From contig NC_133490.1 in NCBI RefSeq assembly GCF_025370935.1, forward strand, positions 2,312,644-2,376,643: 64,000 nt of DNA. Direction: 5' to 3'. The number at the start of each line of letters is the position of its first letter. Positions within the stretch are counted from its first letter, which is position 1. Shown one piece after another: positions 21,626-32,169 of the stretch. The stretch is from Choristoneura fumiferana. Its lineage: Eukaryota > Arthropoda > Insecta > Lepidoptera > Tortricidae. The position numbers and the translations under genes are program-made. Below the pieces are notes generated by a model. The model made no database searches. It worked only from the letters and a program-made list of their open reading frames with translations, and was not told the origin of the DNA.

Positions 21626-21784
21626 AAATCAGGTTTTCTGGCGATGACTCTTAGACATGTTTCATCAAAATCGGTTCAGCCGTTTGTGAGATATTGAACT
21701 TTTAAGTAACAAAATTCGGCACGTGTGTTTTTTATGTTTCGTTAAATTCCACTATGTGTATTTGGATGCATTTAGATTTTTTTT

Positions 21785-22026
21785 CATTCAGTTCAAGCAG
21801 CAACGCAGGGGTAGTGTAACATAAGCTAACAGCACCTGGGCGACCGAGCTTTGCTCGGGCTAAAACTCAACAACAAACGTTTTCCCAGAAATAAGACCAA
21901 GATAGATCGATTATTCATCCCCGAAAACCCCTACAGTACCACATTTCATCGAAATCATTGGAGCCGTTTCCAAGAAATATATATACAAGAATTGCTCGTT
22001 TAAAGGTATTAGATAGATAGATAAGA
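21785..22026 (+). mobile_element. (TAGA)n-tailed retroposon 3' end
   Basis: CAGCACCTGGGCGACCGAGC, TTTGCTCGGGCTAAAACTC, CATTTCATCGAAATCATTGG, AGCCGTTTCCAAGAAATATA and a (TAGA)n tail at about 22006-22025. The layout (short conserved end plus tetranucleotide tail) fits an RTE-like LINE or its SINE; inference. Confidence 0.55.
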
Positions 22027-23079
22027 CCACGATTTTATTTTATGGGAATTCTCATTTAAAAGTAGAATCTCAGAATTTTAATTCAACTGCCACACCGAGC
22101 GAACTTTGTTATAAAAACATTATCTGATGATAATAACTGTTTTCCGTGAAGAAATATACAAGTCTTCATTCACTTCAAACAAATCAGCAAATGATGATTT
22201 ATCAAATGCTTGCCATGAAACAGCATCAAACTGGACACCGACAGTTCTAGACCACCCACTTACTAATCTGACCTATTAAATACTATATTAATCTTCATAC
22301 AAACATACAAACTTCATTCAGTACGACGCCATACATACAAAAGATAACGCTCATTTGTACGTTTAAAGGCCCCATTCACTACAACAACCCATTCTTTGAC
22401 ACGCTTTACAAACATACACGTACGCTTACGCAACATACCCCAGACCCTTATTCTAACTCGTTAAGCAACAATATAGAAAACCTTTCAATTTCCGAGCTGT
22501 AAACATAAATTTGCAATAACGACGCCCATTCAATGAACTATAAAGTCACTTACTTGTATTGCTTTGAGGTGTATTTTCGTTTGGTTCCCGAACAGAAGAT
22601 TCCAATTTGAAAAAGGAACACGTGCGATGCGACGATAGGGTTGCCACTGTTAAAAGGGAGAAGGACGAGTACTTTAATAACATACATTTCATCATAAGCA
22701 TTTCTGACCCAAAAACACACCACTGCTGGGCATAAGACTCCTGTAAAAAAGAGAGGATTTTTTCTGCAGTTCCCATGAGGGTCCAATACGGATCGGTAAC
22801 TTCTGACACACTATATTGTACTCACAGGTGTAGGTATAAATTTCTTCGCATGGTTTTATTGCACCGGAACGTCTTAACGGAACGCCTTCGTACGTAAATT
22901 TCGAAAACTCAGACGTGTGAGTTCCGGTCCGGTCCGGAATGTGAGTCTTATGTGAATATTTTGACCATTATGGAAGGCTGAACGTATTGAAATCGAGTTT
23001 AGCTTGGATTGTTCGCAAAATTCTATTCAACTTCACGTTCACGTGAAATATGATTTTTTGTTTCTTTTCTTTGAACATG
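22027..23079. other. Mostly unassigned DNA
   Basis: A minus-strand RTE-family scrap lies at 22680-22745 (encoding a SYAQQW-like end). The two overlapping minus-strand frames at 22546-22809 pass through it and are not genes. The remainder has no assigned feature. Confidence 0.4.
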
Positions 23080-23228
23080 AAACTCACTCATATTAAATGA
23101 TATTGTAAAGGACGTGAGTCTCAAATCGAGTTTAGCTCGACATGTTTCGGGCTAATTCGTAGCCCTTCTTCCTCAGAGCAATGCGACTCGGCGGCTGAGC
23201 GGAACTCGATTTTAATATCATTTAACAT
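23080..23228. repeat. Decayed foldback, same family as 36177-36358
   Basis: CACTCATATTAAATGATATTG, TCAAATCGAGTTTAGCTCG, ACATGTTTCGGGCTAATTCG and GCAATGCGACTCGGCGGCTG in family order, then GAACTCGATTTTAATATCATTTAA as the returning arm. Arms are diverged. Confidence 0.65.
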
Positions 23229-23825
23229 TTTTGTTTCTTTATCATACTGCTATTGTTATTTAAGAATTACCGATGTAGTCCAGTTTATTTATTATCTAAC
23301 GCATTTGGAATCGTAACTGTTTAATTTCACCACTTTATCTCTCACGTATTACGGGATGAGGGTAGAAAGAGACCGCGAATACAATTCTTAGAATATTAGG
23401 TCCAGGGTAGCGATAAAAGACGTCCATTTGTTCGGAATTATGTTGCAAGAACAGCTTTTAAAAACTACCTTTAACGGAGAATACATAAACATATTTAGAA
23501 ACTATCCGTATATCTCAGTAGTGAACCGATTCATCGCGTAACTAAAAACTATACCGCATAGTTTTTTTCAAGTTGGCAACCCTAGATGCGACGTGCGGCC
23601 CAGTTGCGTTCGGAAACGTATGCAAATCCCTTTGTTGTCTGCAAGCGTTGCGTCATAGTAACGGGGCCTCGGTTTCCGAACGGACTTTATGGCTGTTCGT
23701 GATTACAGCCTTTGGCTCGGCGGAGGATTAAAAAAGTGTCAAGAGATTTTTTTAAACAGCGTACTTTGCAAACGTATCGTCTTATTTCGTCTTCTTCCAT
23801 ATGTTTCGAACCAATAAGCGCCTTA

Positions 23826-23996
23826 AGGCCCGGCTACACGCAACGACTTGCAAGCGCAAACGTTTGTGCAAAAATTGGCGTAAAAACTGTATGGCGTCCA
23901 CAAGCCATTTGTGCTGTTACCGTTTTGTCTTAACGCACATGTTTGTTTGTGCAAATTGGAATTTACGTTAGTAAGATTGAGCATCTAGCCGGACCT
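23826..23996. mobile_element. MITE with TTA target duplication
   Basis: Ends AGGCCCGGCTA and (reversed) AGGTCCGGCTA, an 11-bp inverted repeat with one mismatch. TTA flanks both sides (23823-23825, 23997-23999). 171 bp, no coding capacity. TTA duplications are characteristic of PIF/Harbinger elements; assignment is inference. Confidence 0.65.
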
Positions 23997-24009
23997 TTAG
24001 ATGTAATAC

Positions 24010-24452
24010 ATTTCGGGATAGCAAGTATGCGTTTTAGAATAACTCTTAACGTCCTACCCGTCATGGCATACGGAGCTGAAACGTGGACACTCACAGTACG
24101 GGTAATCCACCACTTCAAGGTCGCTCAGCGAGCTATGGAACGAGCGTGCACGAAGTTTCTCTGAAAGATACACAGAACTAAAGTCATCAACATAGCTCAG
24201 AGAATTAGCAAGTTGAAGTGGCAATGGGTTGGTCATATCTGTCGAAGAACCGACAACCGACGAGTTCTTGAGTGGAGACCGCGTCTTAGCAAACGTAGTC
24301 TAGGGCACCCTCCGGCCAGGTGGAGTGACGATCTGCGAAAGACTGCTGGTAGAAGCTGGATGCGTCTAGCCGAGGACAGGGTGCAATGGCGCTTATTGGG
24401 GGAGGCATATGTCCAGCAGTGGACTGCTATAGGCTGTTGATGATGATGATGA
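24010..24452 (+). mobile_element. RTE-type LINE C-terminus, best copy
   Basis: Encodes a region just downstream of the RT: VLPVMAYGAETWTLT (the common ILPVL.YGAETW.L block) and QRAMERAC, then after a frame break KLKWQWVGHICRRTDNR, LEWRPRLSKRSLGHPPARWS, DDLRKTAGRSWMR and the terminus GEAYVQQWTAIGC. The end is followed by TGATGATGATGATGA. A frameshift or stop lies around 24160-24210 (CTGAAAG). No YADD motif, so this is a 5'-truncated, inactive copy of an endonuclease-reverse transcriptase of RTE type. Confidence 0.8.
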
Positions 24453-24599
24453 AGAACTTTTTATGGCAAGTGTACTTATTGGATAGTGTCACGAATAAAT
24501 AGTAAAGCGTACATTTCAAGAAAGCACCGTATTTTCTTCCAAGTCGCTACACTCTAGACAGAATGGTCGTGGTGGTCAGCCAAGGATTAGGAGTAAACC

Positions 24600-24742
24600 T
24601 TCATGAGTACTTTCTTGGGAAAAGAGCGTGGCGATTGATGTTTCACGTTCGCGATGAAATTTCAAAACGTCATCAGAGCATCAGAGTCAAAAAAGTTGCG
24701 GACGCTAGGTGGCGCTGATGTCGTGCACAGAGCCAATACTAT
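24600..24742 (-). repeat. Dispersed segment with CTCF-like core
   Basis: On the minus strand GTGCACGACATCAGCGCCAC, CTAGCGTCCGCAACTTTTTT, then GACGTTTTGAAATTTCATCGCGA. The same order occurs on the plus strand at 54545-54620. AGGTGGCGCT at 24707-24716 matches the core of the insect CTCF consensus. Whether it is a transposon or a shared regulatory block is not clear. Confidence 0.45.
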
Positions 24743-24902
24743 TACTATTAGCATGCTTAGGAGATGAGCCATGAAGGGATTGCCTTAAAACTGTTACAAT
24801 TCCTAACTTTTAGTGGATTTGTAAGTACCCCATAAAATGATGCTTTTAATAAGTGGCTCAGGAGACGTTACCATGGCAACACGACACACTAAAAAGTTGC
24901 TT

Positions 24903-25275
24903 AAGAGCGTTTATACCTGCTGAGCTGGCAACGTTGCATTTTTGTTAGTTTTTCTCGATTATTCCATAAATTGAATGAAAATTAAAAATGTGGTCTGTTA
25001 GAACTGTTCTTAATATTTAAGTCATTGTGTCTACTGCAATAATTATTCGTGATAGACTTTTATATTCTTTAAAAACTAACAAATGTTTTGTAACGGTTTT
25101 TAAAGAAAGTAAAATTATATCACGAATAATTATTGCAGTAAACACATTAACTTATATATTAAGAACAGTTTTAACAAACCACACTTTGAATTTTCATTAT
25201 ATTTTTTATGGAATACTTATTCGAGAAAAACTAACAACAACGCAACGCTGCCAGCTCAACAGGTATAAACGCTCA
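24903..25275. mobile_element. Foldback element, arms about 145-155 bp
   Basis: Left arm 24903-25055 and right arm 25118-25275 are reverse complements at most positions: GAGCGTTTATACCTGCTGAG ... GCAATAATTATTCGTGATA on the left, and the reverse of GAGCGTTTATACCTGTTGAG ... GCAATAATTATTCGTGATA on the right. The loop is about 60 bp. The 89-codon frame at 25027-25296 spans the loop and right arm and is not a gene. Confidence 0.8.
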
Positions 25276-25792
25276 AGTGATGGCGTCCCTATTTAATTGA
25301 ACAAAACAGAGATGGCATCACAGGTCCTATCATCCTGTCTCTTCTGTTCATTAGACCGTTTCACGGTTTCCCTGAGATACCTAAGTTTATTCACTTCTTA
25401 GTGAGAGCGCACTTCTTCTTAGCCGTACCTTCCATTAAGAAAAGATTTTATATTTCATACATTTTAATAAAACTTACCTTTGACTTCAATTTTAATATTG
25501 TAGAGTGCAAGAGGCTTGGAAAAGCTCGAACAGCTTTGCAGAAAGCTTATTCTAAAATTATTCAAGTAGCATGAAGAACTATTTTAAATTCATTATAATG
25601 TTATTAGGTGCGGTGTTTCATTCTCACAAAGGGAAGAGATTACTTTAGCCTACGTTTTAGCGAACCAATACGTTTTCAAGAGCCATTATGTTATCATCAT
25701 TTAGACCTATAATATGTCCCAACTTAACCACAACTGCCGCTGCCCATACATTTTTCGTTGCAGTTCGATTGCAGTCGGCACAACTGCAATTG
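25276..25792. other. Unassigned DNA
   Basis: No supported feature. Confidence 0.35.
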
Positions 25793-25796
25793 AAAT

Positions 25797-25831
<35 letters not shown>

Positions 25832-26225
25832 AAATACATTTATTCACAACACAAGACAACAAAATTATTAGGTACAAAAAAAACAACACAAAGGTATGTG
25901 TCATTGCGGTTGTGAATCGGACACTGGCTCAGCATAATGCTGAAGCGTTAAAAACACCCCAGCGCTGATTTTCAGCCAGCACCGTCGGCAACCCTCGGGC
26001 CGTTATAAAGACATACTACACACCATCAACTACATAAAACTACATAAATAAATAGATATTTTGTAAACTATAAAACTAATTTATTGTGTGACTTTAAAAA
26101 CATAAAAATAAATGTATTAGGTACGTAGATATATATAATTAATTTTACAACTATTATTATTATGCACTCACTTGCCAAGTATACACCCTAACGCGGGCTA
26201 AAAAGAAAAATTAAATTAAAGAAAG
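25793..26225 (-). mobile_element. LINE 3' end, GAAAG-tailed family F
   Basis: Minus strand. The 3' tail is (TTTC)n, seen as GAAAGAAAG... at 25797-25833, preceded on the element strand by AATAAATGTATTTTC. Internally ACTGGCTCAGCATAATGCTG and CCCAGCGCTGATTTTCAGCC. No open polymerase frame remains. Overlapping frames on both strands are produced by the tetranucleotide repeat. Confidence 0.65.
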
Positions 26226-26579
26226 AAATCGAAACAAAAAAAAAAAATATGAGCAGTCGGCAGTTGGCAGTTCCGTTGCTGTTGGAATGCAGTCCGTATG
26301 TACTGGCCCTAATAGTTTACGTGTGCGAAGCCGCGGGAAAAGTCTATGTATTGCTTATATACCTACGTTTGACACTTTGTGCGATCAGATATTTTTGGCT
26401 GGACGTATGCAAAGAAATTATTGAAAAACATCGTGCTTAGATATTTATGGAATTGCAATAGCTATGATAAAAACGGTATTTACAGTGTGCAGAATTTATT
26501 GAAATTTGGTCTTCCTCAGAAATATTTGGACACCTTGGCCGCTAAAATATATTATTATCTGATGGCGACATACATTCAT
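26226..26579. other. Unassigned DNA
   Basis: Contains GTGCGAAGCCGCGGGAAAAG at about 26321, perhaps a Helitron-like scrap, but otherwise nothing. Overlapping open frames (26249-26440, 26379-26666) are unrecognised. Confidence 0.3.
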
Positions 26580-26796
26580 TGGGTTCGATTCCCGTGTCGG
26601 GGCAGATATTTGTATGAAAAATACGAATGTTTGTTCTCGGGTCATGGGTGTTTTCTATGTATTTAAGTATGTATCTATCTATATAATTATATTTATCCGT
26701 TGCTTAGTACCCATAACACAAGCTTTGCTAAGCTTACTTTGGGACTAGGTCAATTGGTGTGAATTGTTCCGTGATATTTATTATTTATTATTTATT
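26580..26796 (+). mobile_element. SINE family A, 5'-truncated
   Basis: Starts at the B box (GGGTTCGATTCCCGTGTCGG) and continues through the whole family body to GGGACTAGGTCAATTGGTG and a TTTATTA-type tail. The A box is missing. Confidence 0.8.
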
Positions 26797-26799
26797 GAA

Positions 26800-26905
26800 A
26801 TTTCTTGCTTACGACCTCTCATTTCTTCAAATAATGGGACAGGAAACTGATAGCGGCTGAAATGCTTGTAGAACTACCCAAATTTGACTTTTCCATGAAA
26901 GGGTT
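26800..26905. repeat. Single arm of the 28829-29095 foldback
   Basis: CTCTCATTTCTTCAAATAAT, GGACAGGAAACTGATAGCGGC, TGAAATGCTTGTAGAACTACCC parallels the right arm at 29010-29075. Confidence 0.6.
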
Positions 26906-27205
26906 CCACAGCGGGTCACGTCAGTTGTTTCAATAGTACACGAAACCCCAAAAACGCCAACACCTTTTAATTACCACATGTTTCAGTCCATTTTAGTTTA
27001 ATTAGTAGGTACCTAATTATGGTTGTAACCACTGGCCTTGCGACATCCTTCGAATGGAGTGACGCGATTGGCTGATATGGGCGCGTCGCTATTGGCTGTT
27101 TTAGGTCTTCCGTATTGCTAAACGTGACGTATTGGCTGCGAACACGTCATAATGATTTAATTTATTTTCACGGCTGGCTTCCCGTTTGGAATAGTTTGTT
27201 ACATT

Positions 27206-27546
27206 AAGATTGGTTTTTTGGAATCTTTTTGTATTTTTTATTTCAATTCCAAATTTTTACTTTTACGGTCATCCCGTAAAACCTAAATTGAAAATACAAA
27301 CTGAAATATAGATGCACAGAAAAAACAGAAAAATAAGACCATCACTGGGAATCGAACCCAGGTCCTCGGTAATCCGTACCGCGTGCTATACCGCTACACC
27401 ACTGATGGTCCATCAGTGGTCGCTAGACCATCAGTGGTGTAGCGGTATAGCACGCGATACGGATTACCGAGGACCTGGGTTCGATTCCCAGTGATGGTCT
27501 TATTTTTCTGTTTTTTCTGTGCATCTATATTTCAGTTTGTATTTTC
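27206..27546 (+). mobile_element. SINE family C as a head-to-head tRNA-core palindrome
   Basis: Flanked by a perfect 13-bp target duplication AGTTTGTTACATT (27193-27205 and 27547-27559). After the family body it holds two tRNA-like cores in inverted orientation: 27290-27410 and 27426-27546, 121 bp each, differing at one position by my alignment, with a 15-bp spacer. Each carries an A box (TGGTGTAGCGG) and B box (GGGTTCGATTCC). Other copies in the window keep the outermost few bases of the left arm (GAAAATACAAACTGA), so they look like internal deletions of this form. Confidence 0.88.
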
Positions 27547-27602
27547 AGTTTGTTACATTTTTAAGTTAAGGTTTTTTAAGAAAAAGATGCATTTAATAAA
27601 TA

Positions 27603-27910
27603 CGCTAGCTAGCTGTTGCCCGCGAGTCCGTCCGCGTAGAATTCATTCATCAGTATCTAACAACGCAATTTTCCAGGACGAAAACTATCCTATGTCCTTC
27701 TTCGGGACTCAAGCTATCTGTACTTATTTTCGGAGAACCAACAGCTGTAAATATTTTATAGTAACAATAAAGCCAATTACACAATGTCACAAGTAGAAAT
27801 CGCGGCGTGTGTATACCGAATCTCATCTAAATCGATTCAGCGGTTTAAACATGAAGAGATAAGAACAAACAAACAGACTTACAAATTTTTGCATTTATAA
27901 TATTGCGTAT
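27603..27910 (-). mobile_element. Helitron-like element, complete in order
   Basis: Minus strand: 3' end at the left (GCGGACTCGCGGGCAACAGC, TAGCTAGC), then AGGACGAAAACTATCCTATG, TTCGGGACTCAAGCTATC, ATCTAAATCGATTCAGCGGTT, and the 5' end CGCAATATTATAAATGCAAA at about 27889-27908. No coding capacity. Confidence 0.7.
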
Positions 27911-27920
27911 TTATAAAAAA

Positions 27921-28118
27921 GCCGTGGTGGCCGAGTGGTTTGACCTATCGCCTCTCAAGCAGAGGGTCGGTTCAGCGGTTTCGAAACATGTGCGGAATTA
28001 CATTTGACGATGAAGGAAAACATCAAACCTGCACAACTGCGAACTTCAACAAATCCGCACTTGGGAACTATGCAAGCCCTCTTGTTCTGAGAATAGTTGC
28101 GATGATGATGGATGAATA
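27921..28118 (+). mobile_element. SINE family B, decayed with deletions
   Basis: Head with A box TGGCCGAGTGG, then CTATCGCCTCTCAAGCAGAG; B box largely replaced (GGTCGGTTCAGCGG). Body shortened to CATGTGCGGAATTACATTTG, GAAGGAAAACATC, CAAATCCGCACTTGGGAACT and CCCTCTTGTTCTGAGA. Confidence 0.7.
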
Positions 28119-28189
28119 GTGGGATTTAAATAAAGAAACCAACTTAGTTAAGTTGAAAAAATTATTTCCGTCATTGTCATTTCAAAGTT

Positions 28190-28330
28190 TATAATATCTC
28201 ATTAACTGTTAAAACCAATTATGATGAAACATAATTAAGAACCACCGCATGGAAACTGGCTTTCACGTTAAAAAAAAGCATTGAAAACGGTCCATCCGTT
28301 TTAAAATCTCTACCCACTACAGCGTATCAT
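28190..28330 (+). repeat. Family H repeat, partial
   Basis: ATGATGAAACATAATTAAGA, ACCACCGCATGGAAACTGGC and GGTCCATCCGTTTTAAAATC correspond to 44300-44385. The terminal CTCTTTTTG..TCGGGGG block is missing. Confidence 0.5.
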
Positions 28331-28828
28331 ACCATGGCCGTAATAGGAACATGTCAGACAAAAATATATTCTTTAATAATTGTTTCCACTGTTGCTATTT
28401 CTTTTCCTCGCAATCTAATTGAAAAGCAAAGTGTAAAACTCGAGCATTAAACCAATTTTCCCCTCGACGTGTCTATCCACCCTCGCCGTACCGGCTCGGG
28501 TGGCTATATGAACGTCTTGGCTTAAATGGCTCGTTTTATGCTCTTGTTGTACATTCTACTATTTTGCTTTTTTGGTGCAATACCCACGGTATTTATATTA
28601 AATGCTACAAATACTGCACCTATTTCCATTACACAATATCGTTCTATGACGTCACTGATTGGATCAACGTATCGTTTGTAACAATGGAAACCTACGGCTA
28701 CTGGTATTGAGCATGACTCATCGATAGAATCGAACTAATAATCATGAGTTTGCCGCAAGGGATGAGCGACGAGCGTTTTTACAAAGCTACGTCTGGCCAA
28801 GTGCGAGTTGAACACGCGCGCTGAAGGA
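28331..28828. other. Unassigned DNA
   Basis: Apart from GGCCAAGTGCGAGTTG at 28796 (CCGGCCAA-type fragment, see 2225-2290), nothing is assigned. Confidence 0.35.
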
Positions 28829-29095
28829 TCCGTACACATTTGTGGGTTTTATTTACTACAAACGCCCTTATCTGGGTAGTTCTTCAAGCGTTTCAACCGC
28901 TATCAGTTTCCTGTAGCTTATACTGAAGAAATAAGTCAGGTAGAATGGAAGTACTTTATAAAACGATGCGGTGTGCTTTCGGTAGTCGCGATTCATTACT
29001 TTTTTTGCTGACGGTCTCTCATTTCTTCAATATATGCGACAGGAAACTGGTAGCGGTTGAAACGCTCGTAGAACAACCCCTAAATAGGCCGCATG
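28829..29095. mobile_element. Foldback element
   Basis: Left arm near 28868-28935 (CTTATCTGGGTAGTTCTTCA, AGCGTTTCAACCGCTATCAG, TTTCCTGTAGC) is the reverse of the right arm near 29000-29090 (GCGACAGGAAACTGGTAGCG, GTTGAAACGCTCGTAGAAC). A third copy of one arm is at 26800-26905. A frame of 86 codons at 28945-29205 crosses the right arm. Confidence 0.65.
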
Positions 29096-29511
29096 GTTTA
29101 AAACACCAAGTAACTGTCATCTTAACTATGATTGCGGATAGGATGACTCGTGCATTATGCACTGTTGTGGACATTTACAAGCCCAGTAACAGTAAGATGG
29201 TGTGAAATTGCTACCTACGAGTTTGGTGCCATCAATTTTGTATCCAATTAATTTATATTTCATTTGAACATTAAAAATGGTTGCAAATTTGTTTTTATTT
29301 TAAATGGGATATAATTTAGACCATCTACCAGTACTTTAATTATAAACAAATGACGAACATAAATACAATACAACACAAATATTATTTATTGAACACCACA
29401 AATCAGGTCAAAAATACAAACAAACTAGCATTAAAACATGACCGGTAAAACATAAAATTCAATGTTGGATGCCTGCTAGCTAAGTCACAATACAAGTAGT
29501 ATAATAATATA
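29096..29511. other. Unassigned AT-rich DNA
   Basis: No feature recognised. Confidence 0.35.
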
Positions 29512-29793
29512 CTTTTTTTTTCTATCGGATGGCAAACGAGCACCACTTGCTCCTCTCCTGATGGTAAGAGATCACCACCGCCCATAAACATCTGCAACAC
29601 CAGGGGTATTGCAGATGCGTTGCCAACCTAGAGGCCTAATATGGGATACCTCAAGTGCTAGTAATTTCACCGGCTGTCTTACTCTCCACGCCGAAACACA
29701 ACAGTGCAAGCACTGCTGCTTCACGGCAGGATTAGCGAGCAAGGTGGTGGTAGCAATCTGGGCGGACCTTGCACAAGGTCCTACCACCTGCAA
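29512..29793 (-). mobile_element. Dispersed retroposon family D
   Basis: Minus-strand copy with its A-rich tail at 29512-29525. One frame (29572-29796 minus, 74 codons) is open through the family and matches that of the copy at 45087-45308 over its length with few changes. Confidence 0.7.
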
Positions 29794-31339
29794 CACATAC
29801 TTACTTGTATTGTGGCTAAGTGGAGAGTGTTCTAATTGATGAACTAATAATCACAATTGTAGGAGAGAAGAAGAAGCTTCTAATTGTCAAGAATGTTGGA
29901 GTCATTTCGACTTTACATCATTGAATTAAAGTCGAATCTTATACTTGAAAAAATGAAGCCAGTAGTGTTAATTGGTATTAATTTGAATAGACAGTTGAAG
30001 ATAGTTTTTATTGTCTATGTTTTAGAGTTCAGTTTTGTTAGTATAGTTGATGGCGAAGTAGGAAGTGTAATGAGGCGTTAATTTAATTATGTTCATTTTT
30101 AGAGCAACTTTCGAATGTTAATTTTTGAATCATACTGTATAGGACATTGCCCGTAACTTTATTAGTCTAGGATTGTTCGAATTCAGAAAATTCGGCTATC
30201 AATTATAAAAAATCTGTTTTCAAATTAAGTGGCCAATTTTGATAACCATGAGCAAATTGTATCTTTGCTTATTATGTAGGGTAATTTCCACTATTCATGG
30301 ATAAAAATGGTTTCGAAAACTTTTCTTCTATTTCGTACGTACATTGTTTCTTAAATTTCATTCGGAATTCAGCGTACCTACTGAAACACCTATTAAATAT
30401 TTTTCTACAAAATTAAACACCATCACAAAGGGATTTAACGGAGGAACTTAACATTAATTTTCGCAGTTTACATCCTGCAGTTTTTGAATCCAAGTCAATT
30501 ATTTTCTGAAATATTTCGGACTAACATTACCTATAATATTTACGATTCGCAACCGCAATGACGACACTTAAATCGATGCCTGCCACTGAGTCAATTATTT
30601 TTGTTTCGGACTAACATTACCTATAATATTTACTTATTGTGTATGTTGTTGAATGAATAAATGTAATTTGTACATTACAAGATGGATGCAAGTTAGGGTG
30701 GAGTGTTTGTGTATGGAGAAAAAAAAGAGTTGTTTAATCAGTCTCGAGTACGTCTAAAAAGTTGTATATGGATTAGTTTCTTGCGTAAATATGTTAATTA
30801 TTATTATTAGTCAAAATAACACCACCGGGACTTATCACGCTAACACACACCAGTAATATTTACCTCGACGTTTCGGCAACATGAAAATCACGAAAGTTTA
30901 AAACGTTATATTTTGATTCTTGTATGAAAACTTCGTTATTTTGCATAACAATAAATAAATAATGTTTTATGCTGAAAAGTGACGGGACCATCAACTTGAA
31001 TCAAAAATTGTATCAATACATACAGGTTTGTGTTACAAGTCACATAAACATACTTAAACGAAAATTGGTGATATTGGTAGTTTTGGTAGTCTATTTTATT
31101 TAAAATTTTGACATTCAGTGCGTTACAAAGGCGTTTTGCTTAAACTAAAGTATATTTAAAATAAGATGACAACATAGTTTTAGGTAAAACACAATATTTT
31201 ACAAAATTTCCCTTAACAGTTATTTCAAATCTTTGAATGACAGTGGAGGGCTCAAAGTAGGTTTAAATATATATATTTTTTTCATAAATCTTTGACCAAA
31301 TCGCAACTTTTTAGCACTATTCAGCATTCAGAATCCAGT
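29794..31339. other. Mostly unassigned DNA with a local duplication
   Basis: At 30494-30640 a segment is duplicated with a period of about 97 bp: GTCAATTATTTTCTGAAATATTTCGGACTAAC... at 30494 and GTCAATTATTTTTGTTTCGGACTAAC... at 30590, both followed by ATTACCTATAATATTTAC. The second unit has a deletion of about 6 bp. No gene is supported. Confidence 0.4.
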
Positions 31340-31395
31340 TCTAAGGGAGGCCTTTGTTCCGCAGTGGACGTCTTCCGGCTGATTATGATGATATT
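31340..31395 (+). mobile_element. RTE-type LINE 3' scrap
   Basis: GGGAGGCCTTTGTTCCGCAG, TGGACGTCTTCCGGCTGATT and ATGATGAT, the end of the RTE-like family. Confidence 0.6.
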
Positions 31396-31744
31396 ACAAG
31401 AAATGCATCGCTCACCGTTTGTCCCTTACACTACGACGGAAGCATTATAGTTATTTTTATAAACGACGATTGTTTGAGACGCGCCTTCGATCCCAGACTA
31501 CTTACGACTGGTGGTAAAATATCAAACTTACTGCCTAAACAATAAAGTATGATTTTCAAATTGCTTAAATGAAGCACGAAGAAAATGTTTTAAGTATTGG
31601 TTTAAAGTGGCCATTGATATTTTGACTGATTTATAAGTTTAGAAATATGAGCTTCAAGCTTTTAAAAGCAATGGCTGGAATTCCAATCGAGTAATGATTG
31701 ATTATGTAAAAATAGAACTCGGGTTGTATGCGGAAATTCGTCAA

Positions 31745-32030
31745 AGAACTAAACGACATAGCTGGAAAAATATGCAAATTGAAGTGGCAATGGACGGGCC
31801 ACATCGCTCGAAGAACAGATAACCGTTGGGGGAGAAAAGTCCTCGTTTGCTGACCACGAACCGGAAGACAAAGCGTTGGTAGGCCTCCCACTAGTGGACT
31901 GGCGACATTTTGAGTTTCGGACAACTGGTAGATGCAAGTGGCGAGTTGTCGTTCAAGTTGGTGTTCTAAGGGGACGCCTTTGTACAGCAGTGGACGTCTT
32001 CTGGCTGATGATGATGATGATGATGATGTA
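31745..32030 (+). mobile_element. RTE-type LINE C-terminus
   Basis: Encodes, with at least two frame breaks, ICKLKWQWTGHIARRTDNRW, GRQSVGRPPTSG and the end FCTAVDVFWL-type region (CAGCAGTGGACGTCTTCTGG), followed by (CTGATGATGATG)n. 5'-truncated, inactive. Minus-strand frames over it are shadows. Confidence 0.7.
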
Positions 32031-32169
32031 CCTAGACATATTAGTGGTATATGGCTTCTGTGTGATATAACATTGAGTACAGTCAAAACCGTTCATAGCG
32101 CACCAGGTATAATGACATTATCGGATGTAATGACCTAGGAAAAAGTCCCAGCACGATCTTATATAGGTA

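Larger units (their letters stand above)
21010..21740 (-). repeat. Family H repeat, interrupted
   Basis: The minus-strand 3' end CCCCCGACGCAAAAAGAGGG at 21020-21039 and the GTAGCTCTTAAACGGGTAGA segment lie left of a 480-bp insertion; ATGTTTCATCAAAATCGG and TTCAGCCGTTTGTGAGATAT lie right of it (21650-21700). Uninterrupted copy: 44228-44470. The class is uncertain. The insertion is SINE C, itself interrupted by SINE B. Confidence 0.7.

Noticed and set aside
25714..25968. Frames with KKERKKERK or SFFLSFFLS repeats on both strands
   Set aside because: Translations of the GAAA tetranucleotide tail of a LINE.
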